Below, in pieces: positions 5,959-14,006 of a DNA stretch of 14,646 nucleotides (position 1 is the stretch's first letter; every line of letters starts with the position of its first letter). This DNA comes from Thermoplasmata archaeon (GTDB lineage Archaea > Thermoplasmatota > Thermoplasmata > Thermoplasmatales > Thermoplasmataceae). The stretch covers positions 1-14,646 of the forward strand of contig JAJZXP010000232.1 of assembly GCA_021806345.1 (NCBI GenBank), in the 5' to 3' direction. A program made the translations under genes and the position numbers. A model generated the notes under the pieces. That model worked only from the letters and a program-made list of their open reading frames with translations. It did not search any database and had not been told where the DNA came from.

Positions 5959-7152
5959 TTATAATTTTTTGTTTTTTATTTTAGCGTTGTCGCCTAACCA
6001 GCTCTTCAACTGAGAGAGTTGTTCACCTATTTTTCCATTCGCTCTTTCCGCACTTAGCTCTTTGGGAACAACAAACTGATAGGGCTCTCCACCCAATACA
6101 AATATTTCCTTATACGACTCCGCATATTTCTGAAAATCCGATCTAAAAACAACTCTATAAATTTCTGCTGAACTCATATCAAGTTTCAGGTCGTAAGGGC
6201 TTATTTTATCCTTGTAATCAATAAGACCATACTTTGCTGATAGTATTTTTATATCAAGATGATTGTTACGTGATTTCAAGTAACCTCGCACCATTTTGAA
6301 AGATGGGCCATCATAAACATTTATTGCTTTGCCTGGCTCTTGTTTTTTGACCTTTCCACACGCCATAATTAGGAGCCTCTTCTCTTTGTTGTTCGCACTG
6401 AACTTTGGTTCATCGTAGATTGTTCCGGTGTTCGATTGAAGTGGATTAAACACTTTCTCTATTACATATCTTCTTGTTTGCTCAAACCTGTCATTTTTCA
6501 TATCCGCCTGTTTTTTATTGTATTTGAAGATCCAACCTTTGTAGTCGGAAGCCCATACATCTACCTGATTGAAAAACTGAAGTCTTCTTCTATTAAACAC
6601 ACCCAATGGAAAAATCTTGTCACTAGGAAAGTTGGTTCTGACCGCTCTGAGAACATTTCTTAACATTATGTCGTGCTTTACCTTTACCAATCGAACGTGA
6701 TTAGGTATTTTATCAAGAAGTCCGCCAATGGCGACGATATCTAGACCGAGTTCTCTTTGTTCGCGGTAACTTTGCAAGTACTCCGCCACAGATTTTCCTT
6801 GAGCAACGCCAATCAATTTGAAACTTTTAGTTCCATTTTGATACTCTTTGATTGCTAGTTCCGCACTTTCCAGTGTTTTCTTTCTATCTCTAAAATAATC
6901 TTTTATTATTCCATAATTAACACCCATTGCTTCATAAGATCTGAAAATTTGAGAATATGAATAGTCTGTCTTTTTTTGGAATATTCCAGAATCTCCTACT
7001 TTAACTGTCGCCAAATTAAAATCAGAAAATTGTTTTTTGAAATTGCCACTAGTGAAAGCATGGGCAAGGATTCCAAATTCCCCCTTGTGTTCAGTGAGTC
7101 CTGAAAGGATCCTGAGTGATGCTGGTCTATCCACAACAAAAATAGGTATCAT
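5959..7152 (-). CDS. dpdA: DpdA-like TGT paralogue fused to a DUF6884/YaaA-like domain
   Basis: 397 residues. Residues 1-235 follow the tRNA-guanine transglycosylase barrel: DSGIFQ at 54-59 (TGT DSGGFQ), IGVAQGK at 114-120, VAIGGL at 140-145, FPLGV at 181-185 and VDVWASDYKGW at 198-207, holding the candidate nucleophile Asp198 or Asp203. The TGT zinc site (CxCxxC...H) is absent, as is the PUA domain of archaeal tRNA TGT. DpdA proteins are TGT paralogues that put 7-deazaguanine into DNA. Residues about 258-365 (LLIMACGKVKK, ILSAKYGLID, ISPYDLKL) match DUF6884, a YaaA-like domain. A TATA box precedes the ATG at 7152, and a nuclease-like remnant follows within six bases. The alternative is a divergent tRNA enzyme; the missing zinc and PUA parts argue against it. 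Confidence 0.72.
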   Translation of the reverse strand: MIPIFVVDRPASLRILSGLTEHKGEFGILAHAFTSGNFKKQFSDFNLATVKVGDSGIFQKKTDYSYSQIFRSYEAMGVNYGIIKDYFRDRKKTLESAELAIKEYQNGTKSFKLIGVAQGKSVAEYLQSYREQRELGLDIVAIGGLLDKIPNHVRLVKVKHDIMLRNVLRAVRTNFPSDKIFPLGVFNRRRLQFFNQVDVWASDYKGWIFKYNKKQADMKNDRFEQTRRYVIEKVFNPLQSNTGTIYDEPKFSANNKEKRLLIMACGKVKKQEPGKAINVYDGPSFKMVRGYLKSRNNHLDIKILSAKYGLIDYKDKISPYDLKLDMSSAEIYRVVFRSDFQKYAESYKEIFVLGGEPYQFVVPKELSAERANGKIGEQLSQLKSWLGDNAKIKNKKL

Positions 7153-7179
7153 GGGTTATATTCCATAGGTCCACTAATC

Positions 7180-7188
7180 ATTTAAATG
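7180..7188 (-). promoter_or_regulatory. TATA box of dpdA
   Basis: Minus strand ACATTTAAATG covers this site, centred about 32 bases upstream of the ATG at 7152. It implies a leader of about seven bases and separate transcription from the helicase operon. Confidence 0.45.
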
Positions 7189-7592
7189 TTTTCAGGAATC
7201 GTAACTGGTCATTGGAATGTGCAAGACCTCTCATCGTTAACTCATCGTAACATTTGAGCATGCTGAGTTTTTCGTGGTTTGAAGTAATGTTATATCAAAG
7301 TATTCCGGCCTATGTGTTTAAACGTCATGTTAAGCTGGTAGAACACGATGCTGGAATCGGAAATTGAATCGTTTCCATGCATATTAGACCGAGCAATTAC
7401 TGAAAATAGGCATTGGCAAATTCCAGCTGTTTTCAATTTCAATAAGTCTAAAATCCACTGAGTGCTAATTCCAGACTGCAAAAAACTTAACCAGTTTTTA
7501 CATTTTTTATACGAACAGCATCGTCATTTTCTGTTCTATCAACCTAGAAGCGATATTACCAAGAAATCTCAGGGCATAGAAAGCGATAAAGT
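7189..7592. other. About 400 bases with no recognised gene
   Basis: Only short chance-like frames occur here. A 63-codon minus frame (7290-7481) has no promoter, no recognisable motif and an atypical composition. A 30-codon minus frame directly after the 399-residue gene (LNFIAFYALRFLGNIASRLI..., stop at 7507-7509) looks faintly like a transposase tail but is too short to call. The stretch separates the dpdA unit from the helicase operon. I see no tRNA, CRISPR or strong hairpin. Confidence 0.4.
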
Positions 7593-8792
7593 TCAATTTA
7601 TTAAATAATTGCTGAAATTTCTATTAATCAGAGTCCCATTGTAGAAGCCTGTACTTTCCACACTATTCATGAACTGGATGAACAGGGATATGGGGTCATC
7701 AGAGGATATTATTGATTCAATTAAACCCTTATATTGAGGGAGGGCAATATACGCTTTCAAGAGCCTGAACACAAATTTTGGAGATAAAAAAATGTAATCT
7801 ATTGATTCATCCTTTTCATTAACTTTCCTCCATTTCTTTTCAGAGGTTATTTCAGGAATAGATTCTGGAAGACCATACATGATTTTTTTCCTCAACTCAT
7901 ACAGAGTATCCCTGCGAACAGTCACGATACTCGTGATCTGGTTATACTTAACATGGGGATTAGCGAAAGGAGCAATAGAATCCCTTGTGTAATCATAAAA
8001 TGCCAAACCAACCAGGATGTTTTTTTCTGCTCTGTTCAGTCCATCGTGCTCTATGTTATAGATAGTATAAACCTGACCTATATATAGGCCATCTCCTGAT
8101 TGTGACAGCGGGTGATACATCCCGTACTCCATCGACAGTTCAATAGGAAATAATTTTGCTCCAAATGAATCGAACGACGAAAAAAACGCGTCAACCTCTA
8201 CCGTTTCAATTCTCCTTGCACCAAAAGATAATACAGATTTACGACTCGCTCCCCTAAAACTATCTATCGTAAACTTCAATATTAGTATATTAAATGTACA
8301 GTCAGCTTCGTCCTTGCTAAACTCTGTTCTGCTTCTTATATGGATGTGTCTCTTTTGAGAAATTGGGATATACCTTATTCTGCCACCATCATTTTTTGAA
8401 ATGACTGTAGGGGGTTCCAAAGAAAGTGAAAGGTTGAGCGTGTCAATGTAAAGTTCAAAAAGGTATTCTGGCAACTCGAATTTGCTGATTTTCCCATAGG
8501 AAACATAATTGTTCTCTATTTTAGTTCCGTGAGGGTTTATCAAGACCATTTCATTCCGTTTTCCTATTGTCTCTCGAATTTTCTCAGATATATTTGCAGT
8601 TGTTACGGTCAGGGAAACAAGTTCGCCAGTTTCCGGAAAAATGGCTGGATAAAAAGTGCTGGATACAAAAATTGTACGCAATCCACTCTTTGAAGAATCT
8701 GTGATTGTAATTGCCCTTGCTCTGCGATTATAAAAAGGTGAATAAAATGGGTGCAAAATAATGCTATCCATTATTTCATTGTCATTTGTCAT
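7593..8792 (-). CDS. Unrecognised 399-residue protein of the helicase-PLD operon
   Basis: I do not recognise this protein. It starts MTNDNEIMDSIILHPFYSPF, has no signal peptide or membrane helix, and is rich in alternating hydrophobic strands (LRTIFVSSTFYPAIF, LVSLTVTTANIS, CTFNILILKFTIDSF), so the first two thirds are probably a beta-rich fold. The last third (KFVFRLLKAYIALPQYKGLI) is helical. Its ATG overlaps the stop of the PLD gene (ATGA at 8789-8792), so it is translated with that gene and very likely works with it and the helicase. By position it could be a counterpart of one of the poorly characterised Dpd proteins, but I have no sequence basis for naming one. A role as specificity or accessory factor is inference only. 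Confidence 0.8.
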   Translation of the reverse strand: MTNDNEIMDSIILHPFYSPFYNRRARAITITDSSKSGLRTIFVSSTFYPAIFPETGELVSLTVTTANISEKIRETIGKRNEMVLINPHGTKIENNYVSYGKISKFELPEYLFELYIDTLNLSLSLEPPTVISKNDGGRIRYIPISQKRHIHIRSRTEFSKDEADCTFNILILKFTIDSFRGASRKSVLSFGARRIETVEVDAFFSSFDSFGAKLFPIELSMEYGMYHPLSQSGDGLYIGQVYTIYNIEHDGLNRAEKNILVGLAFYDYTRDSIAPFANPHVKYNQITSIVTVRRDTLYELRKKIMYGLPESIPEITSEKKWRKVNEKDESIDYIFLSPKFVFRLLKAYIALPQYKGLIESIISSDDPISLFIQFMNSVESTGFYNGTLINRNFSNYLIN

Positions 8793-9241
8793 GCCAAAAG
8801 CCTCGATAAAACTTCCTTTTGCGCCTTTTCAACAACACTGATTGTTACAATTTCACGATTCTTGTATATGCCGCTATAGGTAACGTTTGCACTGCCAAGG
8901 TAGAGTAGGTAATAGCCCAGCACCGCCTTCATGTGGAGACCTTTAATTACATTGACCTTGAACCCCTCTTTTTCGAACTGCTCTAAGGAAGCTTGCGTAT
9001 ATCCATCATTATTCGACATATCGCTGGTAAAAACCTCTGTGTCTACGCCTCTTATGCGCTCCTCTAAACATAGTTGTAATAATGGGGTCTTTTTCACGGG
9101 CTGTTCCCAAGGCCTAATCAGTGAAACAGATGCATTAAGCCAAGGTGAAATTATGTAGACTTTTTCTTTACCAGGGGTAAGCAAGTATATTGTTGGTATG
9201 AGATAAGATAAATGTTCACCTCTAAAGGAGAAAAACGCCAT
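8789..9241 (-). CDS. Phospholipase-D-fold (HKD) protein, DpdK/DrmC-like by context
   Basis: A 150-residue single-domain PLD-superfamily protein. The N-terminal strand KVYIISPWLN and the C-terminal motif GLHMKAVLGYYLLYLGSANV TYSG hold the HxK...GSaN core (His103, Lys105, Ser117, Asn119) followed by a conserved NRE. The Asp usual four or five residues after the Lys is not seen (Gly/Tyr instead). Such proteins act as dimeric nucleases; small PLD proteins accompany helicases in DISARM (DrmC) and the Dpd system (DpdK). I choose ATG 9241 over an upstream in-frame TTG at 9253 because a GGTGA ribosome site lies six bases before it. The start overlaps the helicase end by 20 bases and the stop overlaps the next ATG, indicating tight coupling. 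Confidence 0.8.
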   Translation of the reverse strand: MAFFSFRGEHLSYLIPTIYLLTPGKEKVYIISPWLNASVSLIRPWEQPVKKTPLLQLCLEERIRGVDTEVFTSDMSNNDGYTQASLEQFEKEGFKVNVIKGLHMKAVLGYYLLYLGSANVTYSGIYKNREIVTISVVEKAQKEVLSRLLA

Positions 9242-12200
9242 AATTTTCACCAAGTAAATTTGGACTCTTTACAATTATGCCCCCCTCTTTCACGAGTTTT
9301 GCGACGTCATTTGAATTATTAGTTTGAATTATAAGTGTCTCAAAGTACCAGTGGGCTATTTCTCGACTTATGTGATCCAACTGTTCATCGTCTCCCATCT
9401 CACAGGACTGTAGGGCCAAACAGTAGTGGCAACCATCCACACATGTTGGATAACTCTCTACAACTTCACCCTCTGACAAGGATAGGGTATCCGCAATTTC
9501 CTTTGTGAAACCACTCCTATCGGATAGAGACCTCGTGGTTGAATATAGTCTCATTAATTCATTATATACGTTCGTCCGTTGAGAAGAAGACTGAATCTTA
9601 TTGTGCTCCTCACATTCGATTATTGAAGCTATGTCTTGAAGAACCCGGTTAGTAGACAAAGTGATATAGTCGATGAACGTTATCAGATAACCTGACCCAC
9701 CTTCTTGTAATTCACCTATAATTATTTTATAGTTAACCTCATCTATTTCATAGACGAATTCATCCGGGGAAAGTCCTGTAACGGTAGATATCGTTTTGAG
9801 CCAGAGGTGTGCTATGCTATGTAACACATCATGTTCCGAGAATTGTCCTCTTTGAGGATATATCTGTTTGAATTTATTGTACAAATCATCTACTCTTTTC
9901 TTTCCTATTTGAATGCTCAATGCATGACTGCTTATCCAGTATCCATAGGGCCTACTGGCTTCAAGATAGAACGTGCTCGAGCCCCTGCCTGGCATATATG
10001 AGGCAAAATCTTCGTCATAGTAACAGTTTCGAATGCTAAGGGCTACTCCTTTAAGAACTATGGTTACCTCTGCAGTCTTAGACATATCTATTCCTTTGAA
10101 AGGACTTGTCAAATTTCCGAGAAACTCCACAGAGACTTCTTCTTCAGGAGAAGCATAAGCTCTGACTATAGACAATCTGGCATGGCAATCTGGACAGTTC
10201 CTAGTGTTAGAATCAAAGAATTTGAAACAATTTCTGCAAAATTCTACAACATCGTTAGTACTGTCTAGTGCCCTTATCCTTTCGATTCTTACTGATTTTG
10301 GAAAAACTACAGTAGAATCATTGTAGATAAAACTCACACCGTCTATGAAGCTTGCAGTTTCAAAGGTAATCCTTGATCCATCCATTCTTATTTCTGGTAG
10401 GGTAACTAGCTTCTGACCCTGAGTACCATATTCGTTAAGTCTTAACGGAAAGAATTTGTAAATGAGATCACGAATGTCGATACTCTCACTATTCTGTCCT
10501 GGCCTATGGATATATCTCTCACACTCCGCTCCCGACGATGAAAACAGATTGTTTGGAGGAAGCACAGGTAAGTCAAGATTATTACTAGTACTCAAATTGT
10601 AAGACGGGATGAAAAAGTATTGTGCCCTAAGGACGTATTTTACTATTTCCGAATTCAATGTCTTTGTAACTGCCTCATTCAATTCGTAGAGGGTTCTCAA
10701 TTTCAAGAACAATATTCTCACCTCGTTCTGAGCATTAGCGAGTGAATTGGTGTTAGCAAGTCTATTAATTTTGGAATAAGAATCTCCGGCCATTATCGAG
10801 AGATCAGTATTTCGGTAATTGATTGCCAAAGTATTCAAAAATGTTAGCAAGTCGTTCTGGTTATTTTGTTGCTGTGCTGTGTTGCTACCATTTCCATTGA
10901 GATCGAAAATAACTGAATCAAATCTGACAGTTAAATCACGCATTATCGCATTCTTTATCGCATCCGAGAGCGACAATGAATCAACCGCTTTAGTCAGTAG
11001 TGCTTTCTCTCTGCTTACGTATTGCAAAGGAGTCAACCCATCCAAAAGAAGTCCGTTTAAGAGATTCAAGTTATTATCAATAGCCGATTTTGCACTTGTT
11101 ACATTCGAATTCTTGAATGAAGTAAAATCGGAAAAACTGCTCATGTTTCCAAGGTTGGAAAAATTCAAGGCAACTTCTTGTTCCATGAAATTTAGGAATT
11201 CCGGGCAAATTGACCTGATTATAGTCTCCCAAGCGGATCTAAACTTGTAAATGTATTCATTATTACCCACACTGATTCCACTGATAAGACTGGTGTAATT
11301 AGAAGCAATATCCTCATAGATCACTTCTAATTCAGAATGTACTTTATTGATCAATACATTATTCTCTTCAAGAGGTAAACGATATTGGCGCGTCAGAAGT
11401 TGGGATCCTAGGGAGAAATAGAGATAATCATTTGAGCGATCTCCGAGGATAAAGTAGAATTCAGGGCGTGTCCCTGGGGCTCTTCCCGCTCTTCCCTTTC
11501 TTTGGATGTAATTGAATATCGTATAGGTTGCTCCGTATTGCACAAGGTGGACAATGTCAGGAAGGTCAATTCCCAACTCAAGTTCTGCAGTCGAGAGAAT
11601 GATACTTGAAGTGGTTATTTGGTCAGTTTGCAAATTTTGAGAGGATACTGGAGTAATACTCAGCCGGCCTGGAGAGTTAATGTTTTTGTTATTCCTTAAT
11701 ATGGCCCAGCATTCACCGTTGGCAAAAACTCCACATGAATTGTGGCAATTGGGTCTTAATCCAGTGCATTGGTCATTTATGAAGCCGTTTTGTCCATTGA
11801 GCAAACCGTCTAATCTGAAATTGTGCAAATGTTTAGTGTTGTATGCATCTTCAGTCTGTCTGGAAAGTAGACCCACTGCGTCTATGGAGTCTATAAAGGC
11901 AAGAGTCTTTTCTGTGTTTCTTGCGTAAGATGACTGTAAAATTAGCATAAATTGGATGAAACTTTGACTTCTAAGACTATAGGAGGAAGCGTTTTCTCTA
12001 TTTTTGTCTGAAGCTTTTAAAAAATAATATGTCTCGCCGCCTGAAATTGGGGTTTTATCCATTTGCTCTGGTTCAAAAACCTCAACATCATTTCCGAATA
12101 TCTTCTGGCCAAATTTACTTGGAGAGTCAATAGTGGCACTTAAACCCGCAAATAATAATCTCTCATTGGGCTTTAACTTCCTAATTTCTTTTATTAAAGA

Positions 12201-13220
12201 ACTTGCATGACTGCCATAAATTGAATTATAGGTGTGAACCTCGTCAACTATCACAGCTTTGAGCCTTTTCTTGAAGTCCGCTCTTATGTCTGGATCAGAT
12301 AGCAAGGATTCCAATGAGTTAAAAGTTGTAAAAAGAAGATTTGGCTGTATAGTACTATGGGTGTCCCTGGCAATTGAGACTTCCATCTCGTTTCCACAAG
12401 AATTACATTTCCAAGAATTGGCTTTCAGAAAGCTGGCACTTGTCCCTCTTGGTCCAGAGCGGTAGTTTGTACTTCTTATGTGTAGATTAGTTTCAAATTT
12501 CCCACCACATGAGCATTCCATCAATAGCAACTTAGCCTTATCCATATTTGAATTTACATAAGTGACCTGCATAATCTCGTTTTCAAAGGAATAATTCCAA
12601 TACGCTTTGTAGTCTATATTCGATGAAGTCGGTTGGTTATTTATCATAGCATTCTTCTGTTCGCTTTGATAAATTGTCCACTCCAATTTTGGTTTTATCT
12701 CGGTCATTTGGATTCCAAGTTTCAGTTTCTTTGCTCCCAAATTGTAAGCTCCAAGTCTTTTTATTTGATCGAACACAAGTGCTCTTCTCGGTACGATAAC
12801 AAGAACAAGATCCCCAGTTTCAACAGCATGTTTCATTAATGGTGGCACAACCGCCTCAGTCTTACCAAACCCAGTAGGTGCAGCTACGATCATGTCTTTG
12901 GTTGTATTCCCAGCAAGAGTTTTGTTTACAAACTCCCAACTTTTTATTTGAAACGACATAAAGCTTGGAAATTTTAGTAAACTCGCAACATCGAGCAGGT
13001 ACCCTTGGAGTGAGTTTTTTGATATTGTGGCGTTTTTTTCAAGTTTTGTGCCAAATTCAATCTTCAGGGATGAATTTAGAAGAGGAGCTTTTTGATCCTG
13101 GTGTAACTTCAATCTCTGCTTCATTTGAATGATGCCCCGGGCTAATAATTCATTATCCATTGATACGTTAGGCAAGCTTCTCAATAATTGCAAATCATTC
13201 ACATTGTCTATTCTGGTCAC
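9222..13220 (-). CDS. Large SF2 helicase with DUF1998/MZB-like C-terminus, DpdJ-like
   Basis: 1332 residues. DEAD-type motor: Walker A APTGFGKTE 114-122, VPRRALVFDQ 143-152, DEVH 326-329, GLSATI 359-364, STAELELGIDLP 543-554, motif VI QRKGRAGR 573-580. Cysteine pairs at 236/238 and 272/275 form a probable zinc ribbon inserted in the first RecA lobe; a second cluster lies at 485-504. After a helical middle come CRNC...CPDC (995-1012), HDVLHSIAHLWL (1130-1141), GELQEGGSGYL (1169-1179) and C1260-C1264-C1267-C1273, the DUF1998/MZB zinc site of MrfA-like helicases. In DISARM these parts are separate (DrmA, DrmB); in the Dpd system DpdJ carries helicase and DUF1998 together, the closest match here. 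It probably translocates on DNA for the PLD nuclease. The start GTG overlaps the upstream TGA (GTGA). Confidence 0.88.
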   Translation of the reverse strand: MTRIDNVNDLQLLRSLPNVSMDNELLARGIIQMKQRLKLHQDQKAPLLNSSLKIEFGTKLEKNATISKNSLQGYLLDVASLLKFPSFMSFQIKSWEFVNKTLAGNTTKDMIVAAPTGFGKTEAVVPPLMKHAVETGDLVLVIVPRRALVFDQIKRLGAYNLGAKKLKLGIQMTEIKPKLEWTIYQSEQKNAMINNQPTSSNIDYKAYWNYSFENEIMQVTYVNSNMDKAKLLLMECSCGGKFETNLHIRSTNYRSGPRGTSASFLKANSWKCNSCGNEMEVSIARDTHSTIQPNLLFTTFNSLESLLSDPDIRADFKKRLKAVIVDEVHTYNSIYGSHASSLIKEIRKLKPNERLLFAGLSATIDSPSKFGQKIFGNDVEVFEPEQMDKTPISGGETYYFLKASDKNRENASSYSLRSQSFIQFMLILQSSYARNTEKTLAFIDSIDAVGLLSRQTEDAYNTKHLHNFRLDGLLNGQNGFINDQCTGLRPNCHNSCGVFANGECWAILRNNKNINSPGRLSITPVSSQNLQTDQITTSSIILSTAELELGIDLPDIVHLVQYGATYTIFNYIQRKGRAGRAPGTRPEFYFILGDRSNDYLYFSLGSQLLTRQYRLPLEENNVLINKVHSELEVIYEDIASNYTSLISGISVGNNEYIYKFRSAWETIIRSICPEFLNFMEQEVALNFSNLGNMSSFSDFTSFKNSNVTSAKSAIDNNLNLLNGLLLDGLTPLQYVSREKALLTKAVDSLSLSDAIKNAIMRDLTVRFDSVIFDLNGNGSNTAQQQNNQNDLLTFLNTLAINYRNTDLSIMAGDSYSKINRLANTNSLANAQNEVRILFLKLRTLYELNEAVTKTLNSEIVKYVLRAQYFFIPSYNLSTSNNLDLPVLPPNNLFSSSGAECERYIHRPGQNSESIDIRDLIYKFFPLRLNEYGTQGQKLVTLPEIRMDGSRITFETASFIDGVSFIYNDSTVVFPKSVRIERIRALDSTNDVVEFCRNCFKFFDSNTRNCPDCHARLSIVRAYASPEEEVSVEFLGNLTSPFKGIDMSKTAEVTIVLKGVALSIRNCYYDEDFASYMPGRGSSTFYLEASRPYGYWISSHALSIQIGKKRVDDLYNKFKQIYPQRGQFSEHDVLHSIAHLWLKTISTVTGLSPDEFVYEIDEVNYKIIIGELQEGGSGYLITFIDYITLSTNRVLQDIASIIECEEHNKIQSSSQRTNVYNELMRLYSTTRSLSDRSGFTKEIADTLSLSEGEVVESYPTCVDGCHYCLALQSCEMGDDEQLDHISREIAHWYFETLIIQTNNSNDVAKLVKEGGIIVKSPNLLGENYGVFLL

Positions 13221-13423
13221 TTAATCACACTCCTAATCTCCTGCTGTTTCAGCTTCCAATGAGAGTCCCTTATCTTAGCGAACTGACTGTGGCTGATATT
13301 GCCATTCATGAAGAACGATTTCATCACGAATACTCCCCCTATAATGGGATTCCCAGTACCCTTCACTTGGAACCAGATGGTATTTTTCGTCACCTTCTCA
13401 AATTCCATTTTACTGTTATTCAT
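13217..13423 (-). CDS. Small beta-rich family protein, copy 2, coupled to the helicase
   Basis: 68 residues from ATG 13423 (an in-frame GTG at 13432 and an ATG at 13408 are alternatives). It begins MNNSKMEFEKVTKNTIWFQV then KGTGNPIIGGVFVMKSFF, matching copy 1 at 13641-13810 ('EFE..TKNT..FQ.k..G.P.IG....qKs.f'). This is a small archaeal/bacterial family without a known function that I recognise by pattern, not by name. The C-terminal half (SHSQFAKIRDSHWKLKQQEI) does not match copy 1, where the family has 'KVKVTVEWE', so the tail may be shifted or replaced. Its TGA overlaps the helicase GTG, so it is at least a leader cistron for the helicase. A frameshift tail is the main alternative. Confidence 0.6.
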   Translation of the reverse strand: MNNSKMEFEKVTKNTIWFQVKGTGNPIIGGVFVMKSFFMNGNISHSQFAKIRDSHWKLKQQEIRSVIK

Positions 13424-13428
13424 GTTTT

Positions 13429-13560
13429 TCACCCTTTCAAAATCTCCTTGTAGTCTTTGTTTTCAACACCATGCTTATCCGTGCTTGTCATATTCGGATA
13501 TATATGATGTCTAGCTTCCTCTTCCTTCTCAAATTCCTTCCCTCATGACCCGCATTTCAT
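13429..13560 (-). pseudogene. Small C2H2-like zinc-finger protein with TGA in place of a Cys codon
   Basis: From ATG 13560 the frame reads MKCGS, then TGA (13543-13545), then GKEFEKEEEARHHIYPNMTS and TDKHGVENKDYKEILKG, ending at TGA 13429-13431. With Cys for the first TGA, the N-terminus becomes CxxC-GKEFEKEEEARHH, a one-finger C2H2-type module of the kind common in small archaeal proteins. A single base change (TGC or TGT to TGA) explains the stop. It sits between the two copies of the small beta-rich family, six bases upstream of the ATG of copy 2. Selenocysteine is unlikely: I see no supporting element and this archaeal group is not known to use it. Confidence 0.55.
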
Positions 13561-13640
13561 TCCATCACTCACTTCCCATTCACCTTTCTATCTCTCACGT
13601 TGTTAGCGCAAACGCACCACAAAGGTAATCCTGTTATTAT

Positions 13641-13810
13641 CTACTCCCACTCCACGGTTACCTTCACCTTCTTTGGCTCCTTCGAACTGAATACGGATTT
13701 CTGAACATACACAGCGTGCCGATAGCAGGAGTACCCGATGATTTCTCCTGGAATCTGTATGTGTTCTTGGTCTCACGCTCGAACTCGAATTCTATCTCTG
13801 TTCTGTCCAT
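13641..13810 (-). pseudogene. Small beta-rich family protein, copy 1, frameshifted
   Basis: ATG 13810 reads MDRTEIEFEFERETKNTYRF then QEKSSGTPAIGTL, after which the frame goes wrong (CMFRNP...). Moving two bases forward restores YVQKSVFSSKEPKKVKVTVE WE and TAG at 13641-13643. The lesion is a TG repeat (CTGTGTATG), where loss of one TG would repair it, so slippage is the simplest cause. The repaired protein would be about 55 residues. An upstream in-frame ATG at 13834 is possible, but GGGTGA lies just ahead of 13810. It is the first cistron of the helicase operon and paralogous to 13217-13423. Confidence 0.6.
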
Positions 13811-13847
13811 CTTCTCACCCAGTAAATATTGCATTATCTCTCAATTG

Positions 13848-13858
13848 CTAATTTATCA
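13848..13858 (-). promoter_or_regulatory. Possible TATA box of the helicase operon
   Basis: Minus strand TGATAAATTAG lies about 43 bases upstream of the ATG at 13810, leaving room for a short leader with the GGGTGA ribosome site. It is the only TATA-like block close to the first cistron on this strand. Confidence 0.35.
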
Positions 13859-13974
13859 GCATCAGGCAACATGGGAACAAATGATTTACTCGAAAACAAT
13901 TTATAAACCTTGTTACGATGCATGCTACGAGTTCACATTGCACTGGCTTCTGGAGATGGTACGGCCTCATAAAT

Positions 13975-13989
13975 AGGCTCTTTTTCTCA
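13975..13989. repeat. 15-bp direct repeat, right copy
   Basis: AGGCTCTTTTTCTCA, identical to 3374-3388. It lies 17 bases before the tyrosine-recombinase remnant and, with the left copy, brackets the island. Confidence 0.3.
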
Positions 13990-14006
13990 TTTCATCGGAA
14001 AGGACA

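Noticed and set aside
7290..7481. 63-codon minus-strand frame between dpdA and the helicase operon
   Set aside because: It has no promoter, ribosome site or recognisable motif, and its composition is unlike the neighbouring proteins.
10819..11250. 143-codon plus-strand frame
   Set aside because: It lies wholly antisense within the helicase gene, whose domains are continuous across it.
13543..13545. In-frame TGA read as selenocysteine
   Set aside because: No selenocysteine insertion element or selenoprotein machinery is visible, and this archaeal group is not known to use it. A nonsense mutation or sequencing error is simpler.
13716..13976. 86-codon plus-strand frame with a TATA-like TTTATAAACC inside it
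   Set aside because: Its first part is antisense to the small-family copy 1, and the rest has no family pattern. The TATA-like block has no convincing gene after it.
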